From Solirubrobacteraceae bacterium (GTDB lineage: Bacteria > Actinomycetota > Thermoleophilia > Solirubrobacterales > Solirubrobacteraceae): a stretch of DNA of 64,000 bases. How positions within the stretch are numbered: the stretch's first letter is position 1; every line of letters begins with the position of its first letter. Below, piece after piece: positions 7,815 through 16,739 of this stretch. The stretch lies in contig JADGPL010000004.1 of NCBI GenBank assembly GCA_017882455.1, positions 122,458 to 186,457 of the forward strand, in the 5' to 3' direction. The notes beneath the pieces are model-generated. The model was not told the DNA's origin, ran no database searches, and saw nothing but the letters and a program-made list of their open reading frames with translations. The position numbers were made by a program, and so were the translations under genes.

Positions 7815-8744
7815 GTGAGGCCCGAGGGCCGTCGAAACCTGTTCGCGGAGATGCTGAGCTCGACGACCACCAGCGCCACGCCGCGCATGTTCCTGCGCAC
7901 CCCGCCGGCGTTGACGCCGGCACACGGGCGCTATCGGGGTCTCGGGCACGCCCGGGCGCTCGCCGAAGGGTTCTGCTCTCCGGCTGGCATGCAGCGACGT
8001 CCGTGGCTGGCGCGCCTGCGCCGCGCGCTCGCCGAGGATCTGTTCGTGTTGCACTTCCAGCCGATCGTCTCACTCGGCGATGGGTCGGTCTCCCACTACG
8101 AGGCGTTGTTGCGCCTGGCCGACGAACCAGATGGCTCGCTGGTGGCGCCTGGGAGGTTCCTGCCGGCCGCCGAGCGTTACGGCCTGATCCGCGACATCGA
8201 CAGGATGGTCCTCGGCAAGGTCGCGGCGATGCTCGGCGGCGAACATGGCCGCCACGGCGTGCGCATCGCGATGAACGTCTCGGCCCTGTCGGTGACCGAC
8301 CCGACGATGCTCACCCACATCGAGCGGCGACTGCGCCGGCATGGCGCAGATCCCTCGATGCTCGTGATCGAGGTCACCGAGACGGCTGCGATCTCGGACA
8401 TGGACAGCGCCAAGGCCTTCTGTGCGGAGGCGCTCGCGCTCGGCTGCTCGGTCGCCCTCGATGACTTCGGAGCGGGATTCGGCTCGTTTCAGTACCTCAA
8501 GCACCTGCCCTTCAGCCAGTTGAAGATCGACGGCGACTTCATCCGCGGGCTGCCCGTGTCGCGAACCGATCAGCTGGTCGTGAAGGCGCTCGCGGGAGTC
8601 GTGCGGGGCATGGGCCGAGAGACGATCGCCGAGTTCGTGGGCGATGAGGCGACGATGAGCATGCTGCGCAGCTACGGCGTGGACTATGCGCAGGGCTTCG
8701 AGGTCGGACGGCCCGAGCCGGTGGTCCCGCTGCTGGCGGCCTAG
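7815..8744 (+). CDS. EAL-domain c-di-GMP phosphodiesterase
   Basis: This is a 309-residue soluble protein. An N-terminal stretch of about 65 residues without recognised domain is followed by a complete EAL domain (about 68-305), which hydrolyses cyclic di-GMP to pGpG. Signature residues are present: E96-A-L in YEALLRLAD, ALDDFGAGFGSF for the second metal site, the catalytic lysine in QLKIDGDF, and a C-terminal YAQGFEVGRPEP. No GGDEF or sensor domain is fused. The GTG at 7815 is uncertain and the protein could start at the ATG at 7989. It stands alone, convergent with the SDR gene. Confidence 0.88.
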   Translation: MRPEGRRNLFAEMLSSTTTSATPRMFLRTPPALTPAHGRYRGLGHARALAEGFCSPAGMQRRPWLARLRRALAEDLFVLHFQPIVSLGDGSVSHYEALLRLADEPDGSLVAPGRFLPAAERYGLIRDIDRMVLGKVAAMLGGEHGRHGVRIAMNVSALSVTDPTMLTHIERRLRRHGADPSMLVIEVTETAAISDMDSAKAFCAEALALGCSVALDDFGAGFGSFQYLKHLPFSQLKIDGDFIRGLPVSRTDQLVVKALAGVVRGMGRETIAEFVGDEATMSMLRSYGVDYAQGFEVGRPEPVVPLLAA

Positions 8745-8807
8745 CCTAGCCAGCTCACCCTCTGCTTCGGCGATCACCTCTGCGGGCGACTCATCTCTTC
8801 AAGCGGG

Positions 8808-8833
8808 CGGTGTATCACCATGGTTATACACCG
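8808..8833. promoter_or_regulatory. 26-bp near-perfect palindrome, operator-like
   Basis: CGGTGTAT-C-ACCATGGT-T-ATACACCG is palindromic except for one mismatched pair (8816/8825). It lies between two convergent genes, where an operator is not expected. The half-site TGTATCACC recurs at about 8845. Function is unknown. Confidence 0.6.
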
Positions 8834-8848
8834 TCCTCAATCGATGTA

Positions 8849-9775
8849 TCACCCATCGGCGCTCGACTTGGATGACCCACCACCTCCGCCGCTGCCACGA
8901 CCGCCACCACCACCACCACCAATGCCACCAGGCTGAGGGAACTGCCTGCGCATCGCCGCATCCCATGCCCGGTCGCTCATCAGGCGGCGGGTGAGGATCG
9001 AGAGCTTGGCCGAGGGGGTGATCGTGATCCGCGCGGGCGGGCGCGAGCGCGTGATCGCCCTTTCGATCACCTTGGCCACCCGCTCGGGGCCCGCCCCGAG
9101 ATGGCGCATGGGGCCTTCGTAGGCGCCTTTCGTGACGGCGCCGACGGTGGCGTTGAAGTGGGCGTAGGGATCATCGGATGGGCTCTGCACGTCTGTCATC
9201 GAGGCGGTGGCAGCCTCGCCGAACTCGGTCTTGATGAGACCAGGCTCGAGCAGGATCACGTCGATCCCGAAGCCGCGCAGCTCGAAGCGCAGCGCGTCTG
9301 AGATCGCCTCGAGCGCGTACTTGGTCGCGTGGTAGTGCCCGCCGCCGGGAAAGGACAGCCGGCCTCCCATCGAGCCGAGGTTGACGATCTTGCCCCAGCG
9401 CTGGGCGCGCATCTTTCCCAGCACGAGCTGGGTCAGGCGCACGAGCCCGAAGAGGTTGGTCTCGAACTGCCTGCGCACGGCCTCCAGGGGCACCGTCTCG
9501 ATCGCTCCGCTCTGGCTGTAGCCGGCGTTGTTGATCAGCACGCCGACGGCGCCCTCGGCCTCCTCGACCGTCTCGACGGCCGCGCGCATCGAGGACTCCT
9601 CGGTGACGTCGAGCGCGAGCGTGTGGCAGCCGACGTCGGCGAGATCGGCGATCGACTCCGGTCGGCGCGCGGTGGCGTAGACGTTCCAGCCGGAGCGGGC
9701 GAGCCGCAGCGCGGTGGCACGCCCGATGCCGGTGGAGCAGCCCGTGATGAGCACCGCCCTGGACGGTCCTGGCAT
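8849..9775 (-). CDS. SDR-family oxidoreductase with glycine-rich tail
   Basis: This 308-residue NAD(P)-dependent dehydrogenase/reductase has a classical short-chain fold: dinucleotide motif TGCSTGIG (11-18), NNAG (82-85), catalytic S135, Y148 and K152 (YHATK). After about residue 275 it ends in an unusual tail made mostly of Gly and Ser (QPGGIGGGGGGGRGSGGGG), which is atypical for the family and low-complexity. The substrate cannot be told. It is divergent from the aldehyde dehydrogenase with only 50 bp between start codons, suggesting coordinated expression and possibly a shared alcohol/aldehyde pathway. Confidence 0.85.
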   Translation of the reverse strand: MPGPSRAVLITGCSTGIGRATALRLARSGWNVYATARRPESIADLADVGCHTLALDVTEESSMRAAVETVEEAEGAVGVLINNAGYSQSGAIETVPLEAVRRQFETNLFGLVRLTQLVLGKMRAQRWGKIVNLGSMGGRLSFPGGGHYHATKYALEAISDALRFELRGFGIDVILLEPGLIKTEFGEAATASMTDVQSPSDDPYAHFNATVGAVTKGAYEGPMRHLGAGPERVAKVIERAITRSRPPARITITPSAKLSILTRRLMSDRAWDAAMRRQFPQPGGIGGGGGGGRGSGGGGGSSKSSADG

Positions 9776-9783
9776 GGGTCCGG

Positions 9784-9789
9784 AGCATA
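9784..9789 (-). promoter_or_regulatory. -10 box TATGCT for the SDR gene
   Basis: On the minus strand TATGCT lies 8 nt before the ATG at 9775, giving a leaderless arrangement. It is 24 bp from the opposing -10 box of the aldehyde dehydrogenase gene. Confidence 0.5.
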
Positions 9790-9813
9790 CGCGTTCGCCG
9801 GGCGCCGGCGAGG

Positions 9814-9819
9814 TAGGCT
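9814..9819 (+). promoter_or_regulatory. -10 box TAGGCT for the aldehyde dehydrogenase gene
   Basis: TAGGCT lies 6 nt before the ATG at 9826, without a Shine-Dalgarno. Confidence 0.5.
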
Positions 9820-9825
9820 CCCTGC

Positions 9826-11328
9826 ATGACCACTATCTCGCCAGACACACTTCCCGACGCGCTGGGCGCGCCCGCGCGCGAGTTCATCTCCGGCACACAT
9901 CGCCTGCTGATCGGCGCCGAGCGCCCCGAGGCCGCCGACGGGCGCACGTTCGCCACCGTCGACCCCGCGACCGGGCGCGAGATCGCGCAGGTGTCCCAGG
10001 GCGGAGCCGAGGACGTCACGCGCGCTGTGGCGGCCGCGCGCACGGCCTTCGCCGAGGGTCCGTGGTCCTCGCTGCCGGCCTCCGGGCGCGAGCAGCTGAT
10101 GCTGGCCCTGGCTCAGGCGATCGAAGACCACGACCAGGAGCTGGCCGAGATCGAGTCGCTCGACAACGGCAAGCCGGTGGGCCTGGCCAAGTACGTGGAC
10201 GTCCGCGGAGCGGCCGCGCACCTGCGCTACTTCGCGGGCTGGCCCACCAAGATCGAGGGCGGCGTGCTGCCGGTGAGCGCCCCCAACATGCTCTGCTACA
10301 CCCGTCGCGAGGCGGTCGGCGTGTGCGGGCAGATCATCCCCTGGAACTTCCCGCTGCTGATGGCCTGCTGGAAGATCGGTCCGGCGCTCGCGGCGGGCTG
10401 CACGACGATCCTCAAGCCGGCCGAGCAGACGCCCCTGAGCGCCCTGCGCCTGGGCGAGCTCGCGCTCGAGGTGGGCTTTCCCCCGGGCGTGCTGAACGTG
10501 CTCACCGGCGACGGCGAGACCGGCGCGGCGCTGGTGGACGACCCCGGCATCGACAAGATCGCGTTCACGGGCTCCACGGCCGTCGGCCGGGAGATCGGCG
10601 CGAAGGCCGGGAGGGCGCTCAAGCGCGTCACGCTCGAGCTCGGCGGCAAGTCGCCGAACGTGATCCTCCCAGACGCCGACCTGGACGCCGCGATCAAGGG
10701 CTCCTATCAGGCGATCTACTTCAACTCGGGCCAGGCCTGCAACGCGGGCTCGCGCCTGTTCGTGCCCGCGGAGCGCTTCGACGAGGTGATGGGAGCGCTG
10801 GCCGAGCAGGCCGACGCGGCGCGCCTCGGCCCGGGCCTCGACCCGCAGACCCAGCTCGGGCCGCTCGTCTCGGCCGAGCAGCGCGACCGCGTGATGAGCT
10901 ACATCGACTCCGGTCGTGAGCAGGGCGCGGAGCTGCTCGCCGGCGGCGCGACCGCGCTCGGCGACAGCGGCGGCTACTTCGTCTCGCCGACGCTCTTCAG
11001 CGTGACGTCTGACGAGCTTCGCATCGCCCGCGAGGAGATCTTCGGGCCGGTGCTCGTCGCCTCCCCCTACGACACGCTCGAGGAGGTCGCCAGACGCGCC
11101 AACGAGAGCGAATACGGCCTCGCGGCTGGCGTGTGGACACGCGATCTCTCGAGCGCCCACCGGCTCGCCTCGATGCTGCGCGCGGGCTCGGTGTACGTCA
11201 ACACCTGGGGGCTCGTGGACCCGTCGGCGCCGTTCGGCGGCTTCAAGGCCTCGGGCATCGGTCGCGAGCACGGCCACGACGGTCTGGACGCCTACCTGGA
11301 GACCAAGACCGTGTGGACGGCCTTGTGA
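9826..11328 (+). CDS. NAD(P)-dependent aldehyde dehydrogenase
   Basis: This 500-residue protein has the standard length of the ALDH superfamily, which oxidises aldehydes to carboxylates. The general base is E271 in VTLELGGKSPNVI and the nucleophile is C305 in FNSGQACNAGSRLFV, at the usual 34-residue spacing. IIPWNFPLLMACWKI (about 165-180) and the KPAEQTPLSA cofactor segment are intact. It looks most like the betaine/phenylacetaldehyde-type ALDHs. The substrate is not determinable. It is divergent from the SDR and may be followed in an operon by the GT-C genes, which start 14 nt after its stop. Confidence 0.92.
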   Translation: MTTISPDTLPDALGAPAREFISGTHRLLIGAERPEAADGRTFATVDPATGREIAQVSQGGAEDVTRAVAAARTAFAEGPWSSLPASGREQLMLALAQAIEDHDQELAEIESLDNGKPVGLAKYVDVRGAAAHLRYFAGWPTKIEGGVLPVSAPNMLCYTRREAVGVCGQIIPWNFPLLMACWKIGPALAAGCTTILKPAEQTPLSALRLGELALEVGFPPGVLNVLTGDGETGAALVDDPGIDKIAFTGSTAVGREIGAKAGRALKRVTLELGGKSPNVILPDADLDAAIKGSYQAIYFNSGQACNAGSRLFVPAERFDEVMGALAEQADAARLGPGLDPQTQLGPLVSAEQRDRVMSYIDSGREQGAELLAGGATALGDSGGYFVSPTLFSVTSDELRIAREEIFGPVLVASPYDTLEEVARRANESEYGLAAGVWTRDLSSAHRLASMLRAGSVYVNTWGLVDPSAPFGGFKASGIGREHGHDGLDAYLETKTVWTAL

Positions 11329-11341
11329 GCCTCGCCGCTTC

Positions 11342-12682
11342 GTGAGCGTCGCCGCGCAGAGCGTCGCCAGCGCCCCGCGGGTGCGCTCCGGGCGCTGGGC
11401 GCCCGCGCTGGCCGGAGCGCTTGCGCTGCTGCTGGTGGCCGCCGCTGCCGAGATCGTCCTCGACGGAGCCGCAGGGCACTCTGCGCTGATCCCCAAATCG
11501 CCCGCGATCGCGGGCTGGCTGTCAGGCGTGGGAGAGCGCCTTGGCTATCGGGTCTTCCTGATCGCGCTGCTCGTCTCGGTGGGCGCCTACACCGGCCTGC
11601 TGGCGCTCGCGCGCCGGCGCGAGCTCAGCCTGATCTCCAAGCGCTCGGCGATCGCTCTCGTCGGCGCGCTGCACCTGATCGTGTTCGTCGGCCCGATCCT
11701 GCTCTCGACCGACGTCTTCAGCTACATCGCCTACGCCCGCATGGGGGTCGAGCATGGGCTGAACCCGTATCTGCACGGTCCCTCGAGCATCCTCGGCGAT
11801 CCCGTCTACAGCTACGTGGGGAAAGACTGGAAGCACGTGGCCACCGCCTACGGCCCGTTCTACACGCTGCTCTCCTATCCGCTCGCGCCACTGGGGTTGA
11901 CGGGGGCGCTGTGGGGCATGAAGCTCGAGGCGCTGCTCGCGAGCGTGGGCACGCTCGCGCTCACCTGGCGCTGCGCGCGCGCGCGCGAGCTCGATCCGGT
12001 ATGGGCGATCCTCGCGGTGGGCGCCAACCCGCTGTATGTGATCTACGGGCTGGGTGGGGCGCACAACGACCTGATCATGCTGGTCGCGATGATGGGGGCG
12101 GTCAGCCTCACGCTCGTGACCCCGGGCTCGCACGGGCGCGAAGCGGGAGCGGCCAGCCTGATCGTGGCGGGTGCGCTGGTGAAGGCGACCGTGGCGGCGC
12201 TGCTGCCGTTCATGATCGTCTCCCGCAGGCGCCTCGCACCGATCCTCGGGGCGCTGGCGATGCTCGCGCTCGGCGCGGTGATCGGCTATGCAGCCTTCGG
12301 CATCCACGGGATCGACGTCGTCTCGGCGCTGAACCGCGACGCGGCATTCGTCTCGACCGACAGCTTCGCCGCGGAGATCGCCCACCTGTTCGGAAAGCCG
12401 GGGGTCTTCCCGATCGACCACGACCTGCTGAAGGCTGGCCTCGTGCTGATCGTGCTCCACCTGCTGTGGCGGACGTGGCGCGGCTATGACTGGATCGCAG
12501 CGGCCGGATGGTCGCTGCTGGCGATCTCGGTGACGAGCACCTGGCTGTTGGCCTGGTACATCCTGTGGCCGCTTCCGCTCGCCGTGGTGTGCCGCGACCG
12601 GCGCCTGCTGATCGCCACCCTGGCCGTGCAGGGCCTGTTCGTCGCGCATCAGATCACCCCCCTGCTGGTCCCGGTGTCATGA
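11342..12682 (+). CDS. GT-C polyprenol-phosphomannose glycosyltransferase, MptB-like
   Basis: This 446-residue protein has about 10-12 membrane helices. The first extracellular loop carries DVFSYIAYARMGVEHGLNPY, with the acidic residue expected for GT-C catalysis, then TAYGPFYTLLSYP and YGLGGAHNDLIM. These features match actinobacterial alpha-1,6-mannosyltransferases of the MptB type, which extend lipid-linked or lipoglycan mannans outside the membrane from polyprenyl-phosphate-mannose. The GTG at 11342 is the first start after the ALDH stop. It overlaps the next gene by 4 nt (ATGA), which implies an operon with the two following genes. Confidence 0.75.
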   Translation: MSVAAQSVASAPRVRSGRWAPALAGALALLLVAAAAEIVLDGAAGHSALIPKSPAIAGWLSGVGERLGYRVFLIALLVSVGAYTGLLALARRRELSLISKRSAIALVGALHLIVFVGPILLSTDVFSYIAYARMGVEHGLNPYLHGPSSILGDPVYSYVGKDWKHVATAYGPFYTLLSYPLAPLGLTGALWGMKLEALLASVGTLALTWRCARARELDPVWAILAVGANPLYVIYGLGGAHNDLIMLVAMMGAVSLTLVTPGSHGREAGAASLIVAGALVKATVAALLPFMIVSRRRLAPILGALAMLALGAVIGYAAFGIHGIDVVSALNRDAAFVSTDSFAAEIAHLFGKPGVFPIDHDLLKAGLVLIVLHLLWRTWRGYDWIAAAGWSLLAISVTSTWLLAWYILWPLPLAVVCRDRRLLIATLAVQGLFVAHQITPLLVPVS

Positions 12683-13164
12683 GCGCTCCTCCCTCCTCCA
12701 CCCCGAGCGGATTCGGCGCGCGCCTGCCGGCCTGGCTGCGCCCGCGCGATGTCGAGCTGCCCGGCCTGGGCACGATGCGACTGGTCGAGACCACGGTGCT
12801 CGTGCTGGTCGGCCTGCTGCTGGCGATCGCGACGATCAACGACGTCGTCCTTCAGACCCACGTCAACCACCGGCTCGTGGCCGACCTGCGCACCTGGCGG
12901 CAGTACACCGGCCACGACTACAAGAACCTCTCGGTCGAACAGGACCTCCGCGGGCACACCACGCGCGATGTGATCTGCGGCAACACCTCGCCGGGGCCGC
13001 CCAAAGAACGCACGCAGCTGTGCCTGGCGATGACCGGGCCGGTCGTGGCCGGGCGCCGCGAAGCGCGCTCCGGCTGGTACCTGCCCCCCAAGAGCGAAGA
13101 CCTACACGGCAAGCGCTACGGCTGTTTTGGGGTGGCCAAGGACGAGGGGCTGTGCTCGCCATGA
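12679..13164 (+). CDS. Unknown single-pass membrane protein between two GT-C genes
   Basis: This is a 161-residue protein with one membrane helix (about residues 39-60, TTVLVLVGLLLAIATIND) and an extracytoplasmic C-terminal part holding three cysteines in the last ~65 residues (VICGN, QLCLAM, YGCFGV) plus one near the end, possibly disulphide-bonded. No family is recognised. It overlaps both neighbours by 4 nt (ATGA), so translation is coupled to the two glycosyltransferases. An accessory role in envelope glycan transfer is an inference from position only. Confidence 0.7.
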   Translation: MSAPPSSTPSGFGARLPAWLRPRDVELPGLGTMRLVETTVLVLVGLLLAIATINDVVLQTHVNHRLVADLRTWRQYTGHDYKNLSVEQDLRGHTTRDVICGNTSPGPPKERTQLCLAMTGPVVAGRREARSGWYLPPKSEDLHGKRYGCFGVAKDEGLCSP

Positions 13165-14708
13165 GCGCAACGACCGTGCAGCCGCACGCGCGCAGGGCAG
13201 CCGCGGAGGCGCGTCTTCCCCGCTGGTGGCCGCTCGCCGCGATCACGCTGCTGGCGGCCGCGCTGCGCCTCTCCACGCTCGACCTGCAGAGTCTCTGGTA
13301 CGACGAGGCCTTCACCCCCGTCCACGTCCTGCACGCGAGCCTGTGGGCGACGCTGCGCTCGGTCGTGCACACCGAGAACACGCCGCCGCTGTGGTACCTG
13401 CTCGAGTGGGTCGACTCGCGCGTGCTCGGAACGGGAGCGGTCGCGCTGCGCCTGCCCTCGGCGGTGGCCGGGATCGCCACCGTGCCGGTGGCGTGGGCGA
13501 TCGGACGCGAGCTCGCGGGCCGGCGAGCGGCCATCCTGTGCGCGGCGATCGTCGCGGTCAACCCGCTGTTCGTGTGGTACTCCCAGGAGGCGCGCGCCTA
13601 CGGGCTGTTCGTACTGAGCGCGGCCGTGGCGATGCTGTGCTTCCTGCGCGCCGAGCGAGACCCGACGCCGAAGCGCATGGCCGCGTTTGCCCTGAGCGGC
13701 TCGGTGGCGCTGCTGACGCACTACTTCGCGCTGTTCCTGCTGATCCCGATGGTGCTGTGGCTGGCGGGCGAGCGATCGCGCCGTCGCGCGGCTCTGCCGG
13801 CGACGGCGGCGCTCGTGATCGTCGGCCTCTCGCTGCTGCCGCTGATCTCCGCTCAGGGCGGGCACGGCACGCAGTGGATCGGACGCTGGCCGCTCTCCGA
13901 ACGCCTGGAAGCGATCCCGCAGTACTTCCTCACAGGCTACTCGGGCGCCTCGCTGGGGCACGGGGTGGAGCTGCTCGTCGCCCTGCCGATCCTGGGCGCC
14001 TTGGTTCTGGGCCTGTGGCAGATGCTCGAGCACCAGCCGGAAGCGGAGGGTGGGGCGGGCACGGGGCCTGATCGCGAACGAGATCGTCGTGGCGCGACGA
14101 TCGCGCTCGCGATCGCGGCCGGCGGGGTGCTCATCCCGGTCCTCCTCGCGGTGCTGGGGGCCGACTATCTCGCCCCGCGCAACCTCGTGGCGGCGATGGT
14201 TCCGGTCAGCGCCCTGATCGCCGTGCTGCTCGCCTCGCCCGTGCGCACGGCCGCGGGGCTATCGCTTGCTCTGATCATCCTGCTGGCCTTCCTGGCCCTC
14301 TCGATCGACGTCGATCTGAGTCCGCGCTTGCAGCGCGGCAACTGGCGAGACGTCGCCGCGGCGCTGCGCGGTGCCGGTGGCGGCGGCGAGCGTGCGATCA
14401 CGACGGTCGAGCTGGGTGCGGCGCCGCTCGAGTACTACCTGCCGGGCTTGCACAACCTGCACGCGGGGAGCTCCGTGCGCCTGACCGAGATAGATGAGAC
14501 CGGCTATAAGCCGCTTCGCTCCTCGGCCGGTGAGCCGCCGGCCCCGGGCTTCACCCTGTTCGCGCGCCTGGACATGGACGGCCTCGTCGTCTATCGCTTT
14601 CGATCGCCCATGGCGCGCGTGGTTTCGGAGGCTGCGCTGCGCCGTCACGTGATCACGCTCGCACACCCTGAGGTGCTGGTTCCCGGAAACCCCCGCGCTT
14701 CCGCCTAG
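13161..14708 (+). CDS. GT-C glycosyltransferase, ArnT/PMT-2-like
   Basis: This 515-residue protein has about 11-12 membrane helices. Typical GT-C motifs are seen: SLWYDEAFTP near the N-terminus (the acidic residue acts in catalysis), NTPPLWYLLEW, and NPLFVWYSQEARAYGLF in the PMT/ArnT-like family. Such enzymes move a sugar from a polyprenyl phosphate to an acceptor on the outer face of the membrane. A C-terminal soluble portion (about 420-515) follows the last helix. The start ATG overlaps the previous stop. Donor and acceptor are unknown; with its partners it may decorate a lipoglycan, glycoprotein or lipid. Confidence 0.82.
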   Translation: MSATTVQPHARRAAAEARLPRWWPLAAITLLAAALRLSTLDLQSLWYDEAFTPVHVLHASLWATLRSVVHTENTPPLWYLLEWVDSRVLGTGAVALRLPSAVAGIATVPVAWAIGRELAGRRAAILCAAIVAVNPLFVWYSQEARAYGLFVLSAAVAMLCFLRAERDPTPKRMAAFALSGSVALLTHYFALFLLIPMVLWLAGERSRRRAALPATAALVIVGLSLLPLISAQGGHGTQWIGRWPLSERLEAIPQYFLTGYSGASLGHGVELLVALPILGALVLGLWQMLEHQPEAEGGAGTGPDRERDRRGATIALAIAAGGVLIPVLLAVLGADYLAPRNLVAAMVPVSALIAVLLASPVRTAAGLSLALIILLAFLALSIDVDLSPRLQRGNWRDVAAALRGAGGGGERAITTVELGAAPLEYYLPGLHNLHAGSSVRLTEIDETGYKPLRSSAGEPPAPGFTLFARLDMDGLVVYRFRSPMARVVSEAALRRHVITLAHPEVLVPGNPRASA

Positions 14709-14762
14709 GGTGTGCGGGTGACCCGTCGAATAGCGCAGAAGCCGTCCAGCGCGAAAAGGATC

Positions 14763-14768
14763 TAGCTT
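14763..14768 (+). promoter_or_regulatory. -10 box TAGCTT before shc
   Basis: TAGCTT lies 6 nt before the ATG at 14775. It also sits within an inverted repeat GAAAAG (14753-14758) / CTTTTC (14766-14771). If transcription starts at the ATG, the upstream AAAAGGA is not a ribosome site. Confidence 0.45.
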
Positions 14769-14774
14769 TTCACT

Positions 14775-16739
14775 ATGCCGCAGTCGACCTTGGAGACCTG
14801 CAGCGAGGCCCAGATGGCGCTGGAGATGGCTCGTGAGCATCTGCTCTCGCTCCAGGACGAGGCGGGATGGTGGCGCGGAGAGCTGCAGACGAACGTCACG
14901 ATGGATGCCGAGGACATGCTCCTGCGCGAGTTCCTGGGGATCCGCCGCGCCGATGAGACGGAGCGCTCGGCCGCCTGGATCCGCTCACAGCAGCGCCCGG
15001 ATGGCACCTGGGCGAACTTCCACGGCGGCCCGGGCGAGCCGTCGACGACGATCGAGGCGTATTGGGCCCTGCGGCTGGCCGGGGACGCGCCGGAGGCCGA
15101 GCACATGCGCAGCGCGGCCGAGTTCATCCGCGCACAGGGTGGACTAGAGAATGCGCGTGTGTTTACGCACCTGTGGCTGGCGCTGTTCGGCCTGTGGTCG
15201 TGGGACCGCGTGCCGGCGTTGCCGCCCGAGATCATCCTGCTGCCGCCATCGGTGGCGTTGAATGTCTATGACTTTGCCTGCTGGGCGCGCCAGACGATCG
15301 TGGCGCTCTCGCTCGTCAAAGCCCACCGTCCCGCACGGACGCTCGCGTTCGACCTGGGTGAGCTGCGCGTCCCCTATCGCCCCGAGCGCCCAGGCTCCGC
15401 CCGCCCGATATCTCTGCGCGGACGCTGTCTGATCGTCCTGGATCGCATTTCGCGCATCTACGAGAAGCATCCGTTTCGCCCGCTGCGGCGCCTGGCTGTG
15501 GCCCGCGCCGAGCGTTGGATCGTGCGCCGCCAGGAGGCCGACGGCTCGTGGGGCGGCATCCAGCCGCCGTGGGTGTACTCGCTGATGGCGCTTCACCTCG
15601 GTGGCTATCCGCTCGATCACCCGGTCATGCAGAGAGGCCTCGAGGGCCTCGAGCGCTTCATGGTCGAGGATCGCGACGATGCCCGTGGGGTGGGTGCGCC
15701 GGAGGGGGAGAGCCGGCGCCTGGAAGCGTGCCAGTCGCCGGTCTGGGACACGGCGCTCTCGATCGTGGCGCTGAGCGACGCGGGCCTACCCGACGATCAC
15801 CCGGCGATGACGCGTGCGGCCGACTGGCTCCTGGGCGAGGAGGTCAGCCAGAGCGGCGACTGGGCGGTCGCACGACCCGGTCTTCAGCCCGGAGGCTGGG
15901 CATTCGAGTTCGCCAACGTCAACTATCCCGACGTGGACGACACGGCCGAGGTCGTGCTGGCGCTCGAGCGGGTCGGCCATTCGCCCCTCGCAATGCCGAT
16001 CGAGAGAGCAGTGGGGCGGGCGCTGCGCTGGGTGGAGGGCATGCAGAGCAGCGACGGGGGCTGGGGCGCCTTCGACGCCGACAACACGCGCTCGCTCGTG
16101 CGCGAGCTGCCGTTCTTGGACTTCGGCGAGGTGATCGACGAGCCGAGCGCCGATGTGACCGGACACGCGCTGGAGATGCTCGCGGCGCTCGGCCTTGCGA
16201 GCAGCCCCGCTGCACGCCGCGGGGTGCAGTGGCTGATCGATCACCAGGAGCCGGGTGGCTCGTGGTTCGGGCGTTGGGGGGTCAACCACATCTATGGCAC
16301 CGGGGCGGTGATCCCCGGGCTGATCGCGGCCGGTCTCGACGGCTCCCACGAGAGCATCAGGCGGGCGGTGAGCTGGCTGGAATCCCACCAGAACGACGAT
16401 GGCGGCTGGGGAGAGGACCCACGCTCCTACGACGAGCCCAGCTGGATCGGACGCGGCCCCAGCACGGCCTCCCAGACGGCCTGGGCGCTGCTGGCGCTGC
16501 ATGCCGCCGGCGAGCGCTCCCGGGCCGTGACGCGCGGGGTGGAGTGGCTCGTGGCAAGCCAGCGCCCCGACGGTGGCTGGGACGAGCCCCAGTACACCGG
16601 CACGGGCTTTCCGTCGGACTACTACATCAACTACCACCTCTACAGGCTCACCTTCCCGATCATGGCGCTCGGGCGCTGTCTGTCCGACGCTCGGCGCGGC
16701 GAGGACGTTTCGGCGGGCGTGGCCGAGCCACAGGGTTGA
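14775..16739 (+). CDS. shc: Squalene-hopene cyclase
   Basis: This 654-residue enzyme cyclises squalene to hopene/hopanol at the membrane face. The protonating motif D386-V-D388-D389 (YPDVDDTAEVVLAL) is intact and several QW repeats are visible, for example QEADGSWGG, QSSDGGWGAF, QEPGGSWFGRW, QNDDGGWGED and QRPDGGWDE. The length is normal. It is the first gene of a six-gene hopanoid operon and its stop overlaps the hpnC start (TGATG). The call is secure from motifs and neighbours. Confidence 0.97.
   Translation: MPQSTLETCSEAQMALEMAREHLLSLQDEAGWWRGELQTNVTMDAEDMLLREFLGIRRADETERSAAWIRSQQRPDGTWANFHGGPGEPSTTIEAYWALRLAGDAPEAEHMRSAAEFIRAQGGLENARVFTHLWLALFGLWSWDRVPALPPEIILLPPSVALNVYDFACWARQTIVALSLVKAHRPARTLAFDLGELRVPYRPERPGSARPISLRGRCLIVLDRISRIYEKHPFRPLRRLAVARAERWIVRRQEADGSWGGIQPPWVYSLMALHLGGYPLDHPVMQRGLEGLERFMVEDRDDARGVGAPEGESRRLEACQSPVWDTALSIVALSDAGLPDDHPAMTRAADWLLGEEVSQSGDWAVARPGLQPGGWAFEFANVNYPDVDDTAEVVLALERVGHSPLAMPIERAVGRALRWVEGMQSSDGGWGAFDADNTRSLVRELPFLDFGEVIDEPSADVTGHALEMLAALGLASSPAARRGVQWLIDHQEPGGSWFGRWGVNHIYGTGAVIPGLIAAGLDGSHESIRRAVSWLESHQNDDGGWGEDPRSYDEPSWIGRGPSTASQTAWALLALHAAGERSRAVTRGVEWLVASQRPDGGWDEPQYTGTGFPSDYYINYHLYRLTFPIMALGRCLSDARRGEDVSAGVAEPQG

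Noticed and set aside
11522..12649. A 375-codon minus-strand frame opposite the MptB-like gene
   Set aside because: Arg/Asp/His/Gln-rich shadow without motifs; the plus strand encodes a clear multi-pass GT-C protein.
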